From positions 89,749,501 through 89,813,500 of the forward strand of contig CM073886.1 in NCBI GenBank assembly GCA_037176705.1: a stretch of DNA of 64,000 nt, given 5' to 3'. This stretch comes from Molossus alvarezi. Its lineage: Eukaryota; Chordata; Mammalia; Chiroptera; Molossidae. Position 1 is the first letter of the stretch. Each line of letters opens with the position of its first letter. A program made the translations under genes and the position numbers. The notes below the pieces were generated by a model. The model saw only the letters and a program-made list of their open reading frames with translations. It was not told the origin of the DNA and searched no databases. Of this stretch, positions 11,516-24,300 are shown piece after piece.

Positions 11516-12894
11516 CCAGATACCCGGTGTCTGGACTCAAAGACCAGGCCTTTTCCCACCACACCCTGGAGGCTCATAATACTGCTTTACAAAACACCAC
11601 TTTTCCACAAATTCAATTTTAAAATATCACTTACTGGTTCTCCTCAGTACAGTGTTTTCATGACTATACGACCATATACCAGTCGTTGCCTTGACAATTC
11701 CACTCGCTTAGGTTTAAGCTGATATTGATTGGGGGGGGGGCATATTCGTTCTACAATTAACAGTTTCACTTACATAAAACTTGGTTGGAAATAGGCGAGT
11801 CTTTGTGACACTGTCTTTTCTAGAATGGAACTGCATTCCTAGTTAGCCCAGACATGCCAACCTAACCTGTTTAGCCAGAGAATCAAGGTGGTCTGTTCAT
11901 AATTATGCCTAAAAACCAACTATTTAACCTATGTATTTTCATGATGCAAATTTAAAAAGCATAATGGAGGCTGTATTTGTGCCTATTCCTAAGTTGTCTT
12001 CACACATCATGTATGTCAATGAGCACTTCTTCTCACAGGGGATCAGCTGGTTCTAGAGTGGCAGCGCCTTGTTCTGGAATCGCAGACTGATAATCCAAAG
12101 CTTCCTAGTAGCCATACAATAAATGTTTATATGCAGACACTAAATTTGTACACATTCTTTGTATCGTTTACTACCAACATCACCCCCCATATAAGAACAC
12201 GTAGATGATGTTAAGAAAGCATCTTTCAGCTTCTTAACCTTCCTCCTTTATCTTCTGTTTTGCCATCTCCTGGGTGGGCAGCCTCCATTGTTTAACTGTT
12301 TCTATAGTTCATCTCATTGGAATAGAATTAAAGAACCTGCATACCCATCAGTAACCATGACACATCTTCCAGTCATCTTCATGGTTAACAAGGAAAATGA
12401 CGGGCAGCAAAGCAGGAAGAAAGAGCATACAGAAATAAGCAGAACTCTTGCTGAATGGAAATTAAACTTCCCTTGCTGATAATACGCACACACACATCTT
12501 TCATTCAGGACCATGCATTTACAAAGGCAAAATTCGATTAACTGGAAATGTATATGGGGAATTATATTACAAATACTGATTTCACTTTGGTATAAGATGC
12601 TGAAGAAAAATACTGCTACTGAAGCAAGGGAGGAAATGGAATATCAGCACATTAATACAGAATATGCAATTTCTTCTCCAAGCAAATTTAGGGTAGCATT
12701 ATATTTATTTTATGAGGATACAATTAGAATGTTAAGGGGTCTCTGGGCATTGTCCAATTGTGATCTGGTTACAGATTTCTAACCTATTAGAGATGCCAAA
12801 GATATTCTCCTTGGTGATAAGACAGTGTCTTCTGTTAAAACAATGATAATTTTTTATCTATTCTTGTCACCCAGTAAACTAGATGGGCTATTGA
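11516..12894. other. Unassigned non-coding DNA
   Basis: Includes a 10-G run near 11731-11740. Nothing else recognised. Small open frames at 12288-12479 and 12513-12782 have no domain or coding signature. Confidence 0.5.
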
Positions 12895-13477
12895 TTTAGG
12901 TTGGACATCCAAACACCCAACAACAATCAATGGTGAATAAATTCAGCTATTCATAGAAGACAAAGACAGAGCAGCCTTATGTAGCTGAGCAGCAATCGCT
13001 CTGTAAAGTAGAAATAACTTAGAAACCCTCTGGAAGTTTTGTTGAAGTCGCTTACCTTTACTGCATCTTCTCAGAAATGTGGAGAATAATATGCCAAGTG
13101 AAGTAAGTCAGACAGAGAGACAAATATCATATGATTTCACTTACATGTGGAATCTCAAAATAAATAAACAAACAAAACAAAAACAGTCTCATAGATACAG
13201 AGAACATTTGATGGTCGCCAGATGGGAGGGAGAGGGATTAAGAAGTACAAACTGTCAGTTATGAAAACAATCACAGGGATATAAAATACGGCATGGGGAA
13301 TATAGTCGATAATATTGTAATAACCATGCGTGGTGCCAGATGGGTACCAGACTTCTCATGGTGATCACTTCATAAGGTATATAAATGTCTAATCACTATG
13401 TTATACACCTAAAATTAATATAATCTTGTCTATCAACTATAATTTAAAAATAATTTTATAAATTAAAAAAAAAGAAA
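12895..13477 (+). repeat. L1 LINE 3' end (ORF2 terminus, 3' UTR, A-rich tail)
   Basis: The part from 13080 is clear: GCCAAGTGAAGTAAGTCAGA CAGAGAGACAAAT, then TATGATTTCACTTACATGTG GAATCTC, the region after the ORF2 stop, and finally TTATACACCTAAAATTAATA and an A-rich tail at 13439-13477. The 5' portion (12895-13080) is more degraded. Frames are broken. Confidence 0.8.
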
Positions 13478-14260
13478 TAGTGTGCATAATACTCTACAAC
13501 TGCAAAAACAAATATATAAAAAGAAAGAGATATTGAATACTACTGGGCAAAGCAGGGATTGTACGCTCTCAAAACACAATTTTGCTTGGGAAAATGAAAC
13601 CGATATACCCAGTATTTGAACTTACATGTACTATATGCCCAAGAATTAGGTCTCACAGGTATAAACAAAGGCATTTTTCCTTTCCAAGGCCTTCGCGATG
13701 GAAAACATTTCATTTAGCAATTTTTAAAATATACAGGGGCCTAACACTTTAGAGTACTTTAGAACCGGGAGATACTCTTTTTCCATAAAGTCAATTCACA
13801 TAAGCAAGGAGATGCACTTGCAAAAAGCATTCTTTTAGCCAATAAAGCAAGCTCTCTTAGACTCGCCACCCCATTACATGGAGAAACCACTGAACCTAAT
13901 CAAGGGAGGTTATCAGAGTTTCTTTAATCGAATCTGGAGTCCCACCCACATTGTCTTCTCATCAATATTCCTCAAGGCTTCCTCTTCCCCAATTACAAAG
14001 GACCAGATAACCCAGTGACTGATGGCTGATACACACACGCGTATCTTCCACTGTTTGAGACAGAGTTAACATTCCCAGGGAACCTATTTCAATTACTGAA
14101 CAATGGAAAAGGGTTAAATGTGGAATTTAATGAAATAGGATTCAACAACATTCCTAACCACATCAGCAAGTAAACTGGTAATTTTTAAAAGAAAATACGT
14201 TAGAGAAGACAAATCTTTAAAAAGATCATATAGAAAGAACATTCACGTTTCATTGTTATT

Positions 14261-14304
<44 letters not shown>

Positions 14305-15139
14305 CAATATTCGGCATGCAGCAGCCCCTTATAAAGACAAGTACAAAGCAGAAGGGTCCTAACCTCACAGCCCCTCTGCAGAGTTCTCCCTCCATAGCTC
14401 AGCCCACAGTGTGGCTGCTCCAGCAAGCCTGCCTTTCAGTGTATTATAGTCCACGAGACAGTTAATAAAGCTATTGTAATAATGATAAGAACTGCATGTC
14501 TTTTTCCATATGAACAACTGTCATCAACCTACTTTTGCCACCCCTGTATTTCCAGGGCCTGAAATTTTTAACAAATATTTCCCCAAGTTCAAAAAAAGAG
14601 GGGGACATATTACTAATGGTTTGTGAATTTCTTTCTTTTTTTTTTTTTTTTTAACACAGTAAGAGTTCTGAATCATGCCATTCTTTGCACTCAGAATAGG
14701 CATTATCACGCTCCAGCTGCGTTGGACTGTTTATGAATGAGCCAATTTCCACATTGCAAACTGAACACATGCACGTTAACTCACAGGCGCTTTGCGCTGT
14801 ACTGAGACACATGACTAACTGTAGAGTGATCACCGAGTGACGCACCTTGTTTCCCAAACTGGGGTGTGAACTCCTCAAGAGAGGAACTACTCAGAGCCTT
14901 TCCTTTGTCTTCTCTCCTCGGTGCACCCTAGGTTTGAGTATTTGTTGCAGGGCAGGCTGGCCCCACCCCCACATTGGTTTCCTGAAAAGGAAACTTGGGA
15001 CCAAAGATCGCCTCAGCATCAAGATTATTGATCTTTGGCAAATTTACTAAAATCTCTTAACATTACTGTTCTTTCTAGTAACATCCGGTTTCTAAAGTGG
15101 GTTCTTTGCCTCCTTTTATTACTGACTGGGACCTAAATA
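13478..15139. other. Unassigned non-coding DNA
   Basis: Contains the (TA)n tract listed separately and a T-rich run at 14632-14652. 14865-14945 weakly resembles an L2 3' end. No coding features. Confidence 0.45.
14264..14301. repeat. (TA)n microsatellite
   Basis: Nineteen uninterrupted TA dinucleotides (38 bp). A pure tract of this length is likely to be length-polymorphic. Confidence 0.97.
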
Positions 15140-15520
15140 ACTGGGCTGGTCCCAGCTCTGCCACCACCTAGCTACATAAAAATGATTGACTCTCCTTCAG
15201 CTCCCTCGGTTACAAAATGCTTAAGCCTCTCCTTCTGTGAAAAGGTCCATGATTCTAATTTAAAATATTTTTTTAAAGTGTAGCAATCTTCTAACGAGAG
15301 CCTTAATACTCTAAAGACAGTTCTGAAGCACTTAATACCAAAGTCGTAAGACTCCACTACAACGCAACATAACGGACCCGGGTCAGCCGGCTAAAGGCAG
15401 TGTCTCCCTCACGGTGCTGCTGTGGTTCAGGTTAAAACAAGTAGCGAATATAAAGCACTTAGCTCGATGCCTGGCGTTTACTCAGGCCCTCAATAAATAT
15501 TAGCTGTTATTATTAATATG
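15140..15520 (-). repeat. MIR SINE, apparently in two parts
   Basis: 15145-15245 (GTCCCAGCTCTGCCACCACC TAGCTA ... TTACAAAATG) and 15405-15520 (GCACTTAGCTCGATGCCTGG ... CCCTCAATAAATATTAGCTG) match the two halves of MIR in antisense. About 160 bp between them does not align. This is either one interrupted copy or two neighbouring relics. Confidence 0.6.
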
Positions 15521-16239
15521 GAAATAAATATAATTTGGAACTAGTTCTACAGATTTTTCACCAAAACCCATAATTTCAATGTAAGTAAGTTGACAAAACT
15601 GAGTTTAGAAACTCCTCTAAAAAAGAAGAGAAGTGTGATGTGCTCACTTGGCCACTAATATAATCAAGAGAAAGCACATTCCAGTAACTCAGAGTTTCCA
15701 TATTTAATCTTGTGTGATACTCTCCTCTCTCCACTGAATCTTGTTCCCTGCTGAAAAAATAATCTGAATATAATTTTGAATAAAGCCACGAACCAATAAA
15801 GTGAAAATATGTTTATTTGTTCTATTAAAAGAGTATATGGATACTGTCATTAAATTATCCATGTCTCTAAACTTCATTTTTAATCTTTGGTACTTAATTT
15901 GTATTCAACAAGACTTTAGTTACAGTTAAACCTTCCATTTTTTTCCTATCCGCCCTATCCACGTGAACCTTCCCCTCCCCTCCTCTTCCCTCCTCTGAGT
16001 CAACAATGCAAGGAGACACTGTTGGCATCCCCAAGTTCCCTTCCTGTCTCTTCCCGCTTGGCCCCATCACCGTCTGGGGCCCCAGTCCCTTCATGAAGCT
16101 CCTAAGGAGATGTATCGATTCCATAGCAACCACAGTCCTCCAGACCCGAACCACTCCTGGCTGCCCTACAGCAGAGATCAAGGGTACAGGACGCTTGTTG
16201 GACACCACTGTTCCTTCAGGATACCTAATAGAGAATTAC
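15521..16239. other. Unassigned non-coding DNA
   Basis: AT-rich to about 15900, then a C-rich stretch (15955-16100). The two overlapping frames near 15894-16323 have no recognisable domains and run into an L2 relic. Confidence 0.45.
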
Positions 16240-16560
16240 CTGGCATTTCTTGCTGTTTTTCAGATACAAAGCTTTACTGTCAGTACTTTATTAAACATTA
16301 TCTCCCAAAGAGGTCTCCCCTGAGTGTCCCATCTAAAGTCCCTTATTTTCTTTATCACAGCACACGGTTTCCTTCATAGCACTTATCACAACACTATTTA
16401 TCTAATGTCTGCCTCCTTACCAGTCTTCCAGCCCCGTGAGGACAGGGACTTTATTTATTCATTCATCAATGGAGGCCAAATATCTAGTGCAGCGTCTCAT
16501 AAAACACAAAGTACTCAATATATATGTGTTGAATTAATCAATGAAATCTGGGATGTTTAT
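16240..16560 (+). repeat. L2 LINE 3' end
   Basis: Sense L2 landmarks in order: AGAGGTCTCCCCTGAGTGTC, TTCATAGCACTTATCACAAC, CAGCCCCGTGAGGACAGGGA, CAGCGTCTCATAAAACACAA and ATATGTGTTGAATTAATCAA at the terminus. The 134-codon open frame at 16324-16728 starts in this relic and is not a gene. Confidence 0.8.
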
Positions 16561-16754
16561 GTGCTTCGGCATGGTGTCAGGATCCATGGGGAAGACAACG
16601 GACATGGTCCTCCATACGGAGCTTATAATTTAACACCAACCATTTTATTTGGGAAACTTATAATTGCATGGAACTTAAAATCCATGTGGGAAACAAGACA
16701 CAATACACTAAAGTCATGCTATCAATGATAAGCACCCAATAGGAAAGGAATCAG

Positions 16755-17115
16755 GATTGAAAGAGAGGAATGAATGAATGAATGCAGCCACCAGAGAAAG
16801 TTACATGGACAAAGTGAGACTTGTGTTGGTCTTTGATGGATGGATTAAGTTAATGCTGGAGAAGAGGCCAGATGGCATTCCCCAGTGAGAGGAAGCTGGT
16901 AGAGCATATGCCAAGGAAGGAGCTGCGAATAAGCCTGGCCTATGTGGAAATGACACATGAAAGACTCGTGCTGCTGAAGACAGCCAGCTGGGCAGCCTGG
17001 AAACAGATTTCCAGGGCCTGAAAGGCCAGATTAGAGCCTTGAATGCAAGAAGGAAGCCTTTCCATTGGATGCCATGGTCAAAAGGAAACCTCCACAGGGT
17101 CAGTGGGGAGTATCC
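16755..17115 (-). repeat. L2-like relic
   Basis: Phrases such as AGAGGCCAGATGGCATTCCC, GAGCATATGCCAAGGAAGGA, GAAAGGCCAGATTAGAGCCT and GAAGCCTTTCCATTGGATGC recall antisense L2 (the 'GGGCCTTGTAGGCCA ... GGGAAGCCATTGGAGGGT' pattern). Highly degraded. Confidence 0.45.
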
Positions 17116-18289
17116 TGCTGCACTGGCTGAGTATTAGCCTAGCTGTTAACAATCAACCAAGTAACAAAAGACTGGAGGCCAACAAAGATGTGGTGGTCAC
17201 CAGGGAGAAGAGAGAAGTAAACAAAAACCAGGCAAGTTCCTACAGTTGCCGCGTCTACACCGGAAAAGAAAACAAAAAGGGAGAAATTATATGGTTTCAG
17301 TGGGAATAAGTTTAAACATGTACCCTTTCCCTCAGATGAACACACACTGCATGCCTGGGAGATGAGACAACATAGTACTAATAATGGCAAATGCTAAGTC
17401 CTACACCAACCGATGACACTTCAGACGAGGTAAATGAGGCTGATCGCAAGAATGAGCTATTGAAAATCTGTTATGGAGCGAGCACAGCTCTGCCCTTGTG
17501 GACCATAGGCTACTACATGAACTACTCCCTAAAGACCTCAAAAAACAGAGCCACGTGGCCTCTCAACGGCATCAGGATCCACGTGGACAAGGCAAAGCTC
17601 AAAATCACACTGATTCGAATGTTCAAGCCTGGCACTCAAGGCGGAGAAGTCTGCAAGCAACGGGGGTGCTTGCCTAAAACTGAACAAACAAACTGTTTTC
17701 CTTAAGTAAAAAAAAGAACCTAAAGAATGTTAAAGGTAATATTAGTTCATGCCCAAATCCCAAAAGCCATGCTTATTTCTAGAAAGAAAAACACTTAGGC
17801 AGCTGGACTCTTACAACCTATTATGACCAAAGATCTATCTGTCAAAAATCAGAAAAATTATGTAATTATCTCTTAGGTGGCATTAAAAAATGAATTCTGT
17901 TTCTTAGGCAACATGGATAGGTAGGTGGATAAATGGACACTTATGGATACTTACCAATTGTTCTTTATACTTATTCTGAAGCAAAGACAAATTCTAACAG
18001 TAACTGCTTTGTCAACAAATTAGTTATCTTACTTTTGTCTTCAGAGAGCGACCATTTTTTAAAAGCTTGAAAAATATTTAAATGAGTTTGTTATAGTATA
18101 TGATATTTTTATCTGTTGTTAAGGAATAAACACAAAGAAAACGAGAGGAATCAAACAGCTAAGAAAGCCATACAATCACTGTTATTTGACCATTCATCAG
18201 TGCAAGTACTGTTGGGAACACTGATTACATTTCTGGCACTCTAGAGGGTGATATGGTACAATGAACACCTCCTTCATGCAGTTAACATC
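17116..18289. other. Unassigned non-coding DNA
   Basis: A 104-codon + strand frame (17391-17705) has no recognised homology. No repeats recognised. 18190-18290 may be a very degraded antisense L2. Confidence 0.4.
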
Positions 18290-18440
18290 CTAGTATTAGC
18301 TTTGATCTCAGAACTTCAAATTGTCTCAGGATGGAGAAGATTTCAAGCTGAAGAGCCAGTTATATTATATGCTGGCATCCTACCCTTGCAACAAATAGTT
18401 TAACCTCTCCAATCCCTCCCTTCTTAACCTGAAAATTAGG
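18290..18440 (-). repeat. Possible MIR fragment
   Basis: TTTAACCTCTCCAATCCCTC ... AACCTGAAAATTAGGAATTT follows the antisense MIR pattern of 'TTAACCTCTCTGTGCCTCAG ... CTGTAAAATGGG'. Weak. Confidence 0.4.
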
Positions 18441-18474
18441 AATTTTATAGCGTGCAAGATACAATATAATTGTG

Positions 18475-19003
18475 GTAGGCAACTGCTCAAATAGCCCCCA
18501 ACAATCACCATGTCCTCATACCCAGAGCCCTTGGGTAACGGCCCCGCCCCTTAAATGTGGGCTGGACCTAGAGGGTTGTTTCTAATGAACCCAGCAAGGT
18601 AAGTTATGGATATCATTTCCAAGATCAGGTTATGAAAAGACAGCGGCTTTTGTTTTGCTCACCCTATGGTGAAGTCCCAAAGTAGCAAGGAACTACTATT
18701 CTCTGGCCAACAGCCAGTGAGGAACTAAGGTCCTCGGTCCAACAGCCACCAAGACCTGAACACTGCTAACGAGTCCCGAGTGAGCGACGGAGTGGATCCC
18801 CTCCCGGGGGAGCACTCCGATGTGACGTCAGGCCTGACGGGCACTTTAACTGGAGTCCAATGACAAATGCTGAGGCCACAGCACCTGGCCAAGCCACACC
18901 CAGATTCCTGATCACCAGAAACTAGGACATAATAAATGTTTGTTGCTTTAAGCCACTCATTTTGGGGAGATTTGTTACAAAGCAATAGATAATTAATATA
19001 CTA
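18475..19003 (+). repeat. ERVL-MaLR LTR (MLT1-like)
   Basis: A near-complete solo LTR in sense. It contains CAATCACCATGTCCTCATAC near the start, a GATCAGGTTATGAAAAGACA segment, CCAACAGCCAGTGAGGAACT, AATAAATGTTTGTTGCTTTA with AGCCACTCATTTTGGG, and an end of TTTGTTACAAAGCAATAGAT AATTAATA. The AATAAA polyadenylation signal sits before the AGCCAC segment, as in the family. No viral genes are present. Confidence 0.78.
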
Positions 19004-19749
19004 ATATAAATGCAATCTGTAAAATAGAATAGAATATATGAGGTTTTTAAAACCTCATTGTATCTGGGACGATCATAAATAGAAATTTTTAAGATGTCCT
19101 TTTAAAACTTTCCTTGTCTTGAATAAAAGTAATCTATTTTTATTTACTGCCATCTAATACATCTGAAATTTATCCAATTAACTCAATAGTACCAATTATT
19201 ATTAGTACTATCATTAGTAGTGTTTAGAAGTAAATCAACCATCAAAAGTGAATTAGAAGTCAATCAACCATCAAAAACTTTAGAATTGAATCAATGATCA
19301 GAAAAATTTTTTGCCAAATTTTATGAAGGTATCAGTGCTACTTGAGACACACAGAGCCAAAACATAAAGGGAGAGTAAGACTGAACATTAATATCAGACA
19401 AAAGTCTTCAGAGGGAAAAAATAGCATAAAAATATACTGAATGGTAAGAGGGCAATCTACTAGAAAATAACAACCCTGCATCCATAGCTACCAGACACTG
19501 CCTGACAACATTATAAACACATAAAGCAAAAATTCAGACTTCAATTTTTAACCCTAAATCTTTCCTAAATTACACTGCATGAGACATATTTTTAAAAATG
19601 ATCAGAAGCAAATCTGCTAACAGAATTGATATTCAAGGGTGCTCTCATAAGAGTGTGATTTAAGCATTTCAAAGACAGTGTTAAAAACAGTTAACATAAT
19701 ACAGATATTGTTTCAGTAGGTAAACATGGCCAGCAGGCAACATGTTTAA
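19004..19749. other. AT-rich unassigned DNA with a short tandem repeat
   Basis: Holds the 29-bp minisatellite at 19224-19306 (listed separately). Nothing else recognised. Confidence 0.5.
19224..19306. repeat. 29-bp minisatellite, about 2.8 units
   Basis: Units begin TTAGAAGTAAATCAACCATC (19224), TTAGAAGTCAATCAACCATC (19253) and a diverged TAGAATTGAATCAATGATCA (19281). The first two differ at few positions, so the duplication is fairly recent; the third is older. Confidence 0.85.
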
Positions 19750-20520
19750 TAGACTGAATCACTGGCCCCCAGTCTTCCCCTTCCATGTAGACACACCCTT
19801 TGCCATGTGACTGCAGGTCCGCTCTGGAGGCAGACTACTTCCAGTCCACTTACTCTGAGCTCTGCCATAAGACTTGCTTTGACCAAGGGAGTGTGAACCA
19901 AGGCGACAATGTGGAGGCTCTGAGCCTAGCCTTCCTTGCACATCATGTCCTCAGGTTAACCCAGTGATGTGTTAGAGCCAGACTCTACCAGCTCAGAAAA
20001 ATTGTGAAATTTTCAGGGACTCATAGGCCACTGTTAAAAATGCCCATTAGTAAAAATTAAATTACCTAGAGTTAAAGAGAAATTATATTTTAAAAGGTAG
20101 TCAAAATTCATAACTTCCTAATTATTTTATGACATTTTACTAATACCTGTGCTTTTGAGGGTGTCTGTGGAATCAGTGTGATGAACAATCCTACATAATG
20201 GTGTGCTACTGTGCAGCCTGAAACTAGCCGAGATAGGAATATATTCACCACAGATGGGCAAATACTACAAATCATGGGCTGTTTTTCCTTCCAGACAGAT
20301 GGTTAGGCTTCTAACACCAGAAGTGCTTCCCGGGAGTCTCCACCCTTCCACCCTGGGGTCCCAGAAAGAACCCACATACCGCAGACCTGGGCCCAGCGCA
20401 CAGCAAGGGGGCAAGTCCAGCCAGACCGCCGGCGGAAGCAGAGCCACCAGCTGAGCCCCGCCTGGACCAGCCAATCCACCGCAGCCAGGAGAACCCTGGC
20501 TCTGAGAACAAATCCGGACT
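19750..20520 (+). repeat. Possible degraded MaLR LTR
   Basis: 19790-19960 (GACTTGCTTTGACCAAGGGA, AATGTGGAGGCTCTGAGCCT) resembles an MLT1-like 5' half. 20430-20520 (GAGCCACCAGCTGAGCCCCG ... GGCTCTGAGAACAAATCC) resembles the 3' half. The roughly 300 bp between them does not fit. Tentative. Confidence 0.35.
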
Positions 20521-20821
20521 GAATGAGTGGATTTAGTTCTTCAGCATTATTGTGGCAAGGGCTGACTGAAACCCATGGTAAATTAGGGTTTGGTCAATTA
20601 ATCTATCTAAAGAGGTGAGACTAGCAATTTAAGAAAGAAAAAAAAATAAAAAGGTAAAGTGGGGAAAGTGGAATAGGCCCTGGAAGTATAGAGCTGATGG
20701 GCAACCACTGGGGGAATGATAAAAATGCCATGCTCCAAGAGTGGTGAGCACACAACGTAACATAGAACTGTACACTTAAACCTTACTAACCCATGTCGCC
20801 TCAGTTTAAAAACAGCATAGT

Positions 20822-21000
20822 GGCGCCCAGCCAATGTGGCTCAGTGGATCGAGCATCATCCCATGGACTGAGAGTTCCTAGTTTGATTCCCAGTCAGGGC
20901 ACATGCCCATATTGCAGGCTCAATCCCCACTGGGAGGGCGTGCAGGAGGCCGTCGATTGATGTTTCTGTCTCTCTCAAAAATCAATAAAAACCTATTTTA
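20822..21000 (+). repeat. Ves SINE, type B
   Basis: Ends are fixed by a perfect 14-bp target duplication AAAAACAGCATAGT at 20808-20821 and 21001-21014. The A box TGGCTCAGTGG is intact and the B box is AGTTTGATTCC. The pyrimidine tract is short, and the end is TCAATAAAAACCTATTTTA. Confidence 0.97.
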
Positions 21001-21054
21001 AAAAACAGCATAGTAAAACAGCTGTAGTAAGGACCAACTACGATGTCAGAGCAG

Positions 21055-21365
21055 GGAATTCAGCAAGAACGTATTTAGTCCTACCGTACACCAGGCACAG
21101 TACCAGGCCCCGAGGGCTCAACAGTGAAAATGAGAGATGCAGTCAACGTGCTTATAGACTAGGAGGCAGAGATTGTCAGTACAGAGGCCATTCCATGGTC
21201 CAGGTGCTGAGAGGCCAGTGAAAGGCCAATGGCAGGGTGCTATAGAAGCAGGGGAAAGGATCCTGGGTGGCTTCCCAGTGGAGGTGACCTCTAAGCAGCG
21301 AATACTTCCAAAAGTTCAACTAGAGATAACTGAAGTCTAAGGAATGAAGAAGGCTGCTAGAATTA
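21055..21365 (-). repeat. L2 LINE 3' region
   Basis: Antisense L2 landmarks: ACACCAGGCACAGTACCAGG CCC, GAGGGCTCAACAGTGAAAAT, GAAGCAGGGGAAAGGATCCT GGG and CTTCCCAGTGGAGGTGACCT. Degraded but in the correct order. Confidence 0.75.
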
Positions 21366-24300
21366 AAAAAAACAAACAACAACAAAAAAAAACTTTCTGC
21401 AGAATCAATGAGCAGGATTAGATCAAAACACATCATAACTGGCCTTGGAACACCAACTGGGTGAGGGTACAGCACACTCCTGCTCCCCTACATCAGGTGG
21501 GGGCTGCTCCTAGGAAGAGGTCCTGTTCACCTATGTAACTCCAGGCACAAAGCAGAGAGTCTGGCCCGACATCTGTCTCAGACGTTGATGGCTGCTATTG
21601 CTCTCACCTCTCAATTGCAGCTTTATCCATTCACCTGCCAGACAACTTTGACGATGTCCCAGAAACAAAACTCAGCAGCTCAAATCCAGTGCACATTTCA
21701 TAAGAACACTTATGCACAAGTACTGTCTACATGTGGTGCGACATCCAAGGGGATGAATTCAGCATGTGCCCACGGCTTCCAGGAAACATTGCATCACAAA
21801 AGCAGGCACGCCCTGTGCTCCCAACCACGTGAGGGGAGGCGCACACGTGGGGACACGGCATTCTTTGGAGAATTCTGAAAATCCAAAGTATAAGCCTATT
21901 ACTTACACTTACAAAGGTATGTCCAAAACCACCCGGCTAAAACAAGCCATTTAAAGTAGAAAAATGAAATGTCAAGCCCAATTCATACTGGATGGTCACA
22001 ATCACAAAACAGCAAGTCTTATTCTAAGATTTTTGCTTCAAGAATTCGTTCTACAAGTATGACTACTCTGCAAATGTAAAAACCAACTTCATTTTAGCCA
22101 CACTGGTAAATCCAACCTACTAAAGCCATTCCACTAGATGACAATTCAAATAGGGAAACACGGGAGGAAAATATAATATTTGACAAGGCTTTCATTTAGA
22201 AATATCTCAGGATACAGTTCACTCAGCACGAGTTTCTCCTTCTGAGATTGTTAGCCGGCAATGAAATATTAAAATTAATAGAGCCATTCTCTTCAGAGAC
22301 TTGGACTAAAAAAAAAAAAAATCAGTAGGAATACCAGACAGGATACAGGATAGAATCATTTAATTAATAAAAAAAGTAAGTTAATCACCAAGCCATTACT
22401 GTCTTTCTCTGCTACTGTTAAATATGCAGCTAAGGCATTTCTGGTATAAAAACCAAAATATAAACTGTGGGAGAGACATAAAATAGGCATCCGGTTTCAT
22501 TTTCTTGCTTCAGCTCATCCTGTGCATTGGACTCTTTTTCACCAAGTATTTTTTCTGCAGCAGAATCTCTGCCATGCCAAGTTAAACTTTCCCAAATCTC
22601 CTTGTTCTAATCATAGCACAGCAAACATGGGTAAAAAAAATAACTGGGTAAGGCTTCCTTTTTGTGACTAGAACTTGTCACAAAAAGCAGCTTCTGAATT
22701 CAGATTTTTAAAAATATTATGGCCAAAGTCACCACATTGCCACAAAACCTAAAATAGCATGTAAATAACTGAGTGCGGCTACATACACACATATAACACA
22801 CACATACATACACACACGTGCACACAGGCTACATTAACCACTCAAAGTTAGGGATTTCCCTCAAATTGTAGAACATCAATATGTAAACGAGTTACGAGAT
22901 GTAATTTAATTGCAGGTTATTAGAGTTAGGTCTCATTCCTACCTTGACTCCTACCTTTCTAAAGTTCATCTCAAAAACTCAGTCTTTTCCCTTATGTTTA
23001 AGGCAGCAAAGGTAGAGGCATGAAAACGGAATGGTCCAGTGAATTCTTGGAATGGTCCAGTAAATTCTCAAGAAGCAATTATGGCCTGCCGGTGGGGAGA
23101 GGCAGGGCAGTGTGTGTGATCGCGCGATGGGCCTTCACTTCCTACACTTCATTCAGGGAGCCTGAACCCACCGCCCCGCACCACAGGAATTCTGTTTGGT
23201 TATGCAGACTCGAAGTTTTCAATCAAGCTACAAACGACTTGGGCTAGTGACACTGGATTATTTAGAGCATTTTAATTTCTTGGGTTTTTGGGGGTTTTTT
23301 TCCCCTTATTTGAAACAATGCAAATATTCTAGGTAATTTTTATTTTAAGAATCAGTTGATTTATGTGAAACATTGGATGATAACACTCAACCTTTAGTAT
23401 ACAGTAAACTCTTAGCTTTTGTTCCTATTGATCTTTTTTTATTCAATAGCTAAGTCATTTGGTAAAAGCATCTTACCAGATATATTGAAATTAATTCTTT
23501 AGATGTTGGGCTCAAGGACACAGGGCAGCCACTTGGGAATGGGAGGAAGCGGTGAATCACAGGTCTGAATAAGCAGTTTTAAATATCCACTTCTTTAAAT
23601 ATTTTATAATTTGTATGGAGAACAAAATAGTTCAATGATGTCTCAATCAGTGATCCTGGAGCCAAACTTTTGAAAAATGTCCCAGTTTTTCAGAATAGAA
23701 TGGGGACACAGGTTATGAACAGGCAGTTTATTTGGCCACGGATCCGGTATGTGAAGGTCACTGGGAAATCTGTGTATGAAGCACTGACAGTCATAATCCC
23801 AGGTCTAGCCCTGCAATGGCAGGTCCGTGCACTGGAAAAGCCAATCGATTACATTACATTTGGAAGCAGAGGGCAAATCTCCATGTTTGGAATTCAGAGG
23901 GATGAGTTAGACAAGCAGTTAAGTAGGACGCCTTATTGAAAGGCTACTTGGAATCATTTCACTTTTTGATCACATTGATAGCAATACGCGCTTTAGAGTT
24001 ATAGGCCGTGAGCCTGAACATCACAAAGAAACATGCTGCCCATCTCGCTCTGACATTTGCTTCTGTCAGCTACGGCCGCGGCTGGGGGCTGCAGCACTCC
24101 CCAGCTCCCTGGCCGTGCCCCAGTCGTGATAAATGGCTTCATAAAGTGCCCGTGGCACAGCTGACATCATCCACCACGGACGCCCAGGGATGAGTGAAAC
24201 ATGAATTAGAGTTAAATGGAAAATAAAGGGTACAATGGTTTTCTAATACTTGATGTTGAAACGGATTAATAAAGAAATTAATAGTATCTCTATGAACAAA

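Noticed and set aside
16324..16728. 134-codon plus-strand open frame
   Set aside because: Begins in the L2 3' end and continues by chance; L2 3' UTR is not coding.
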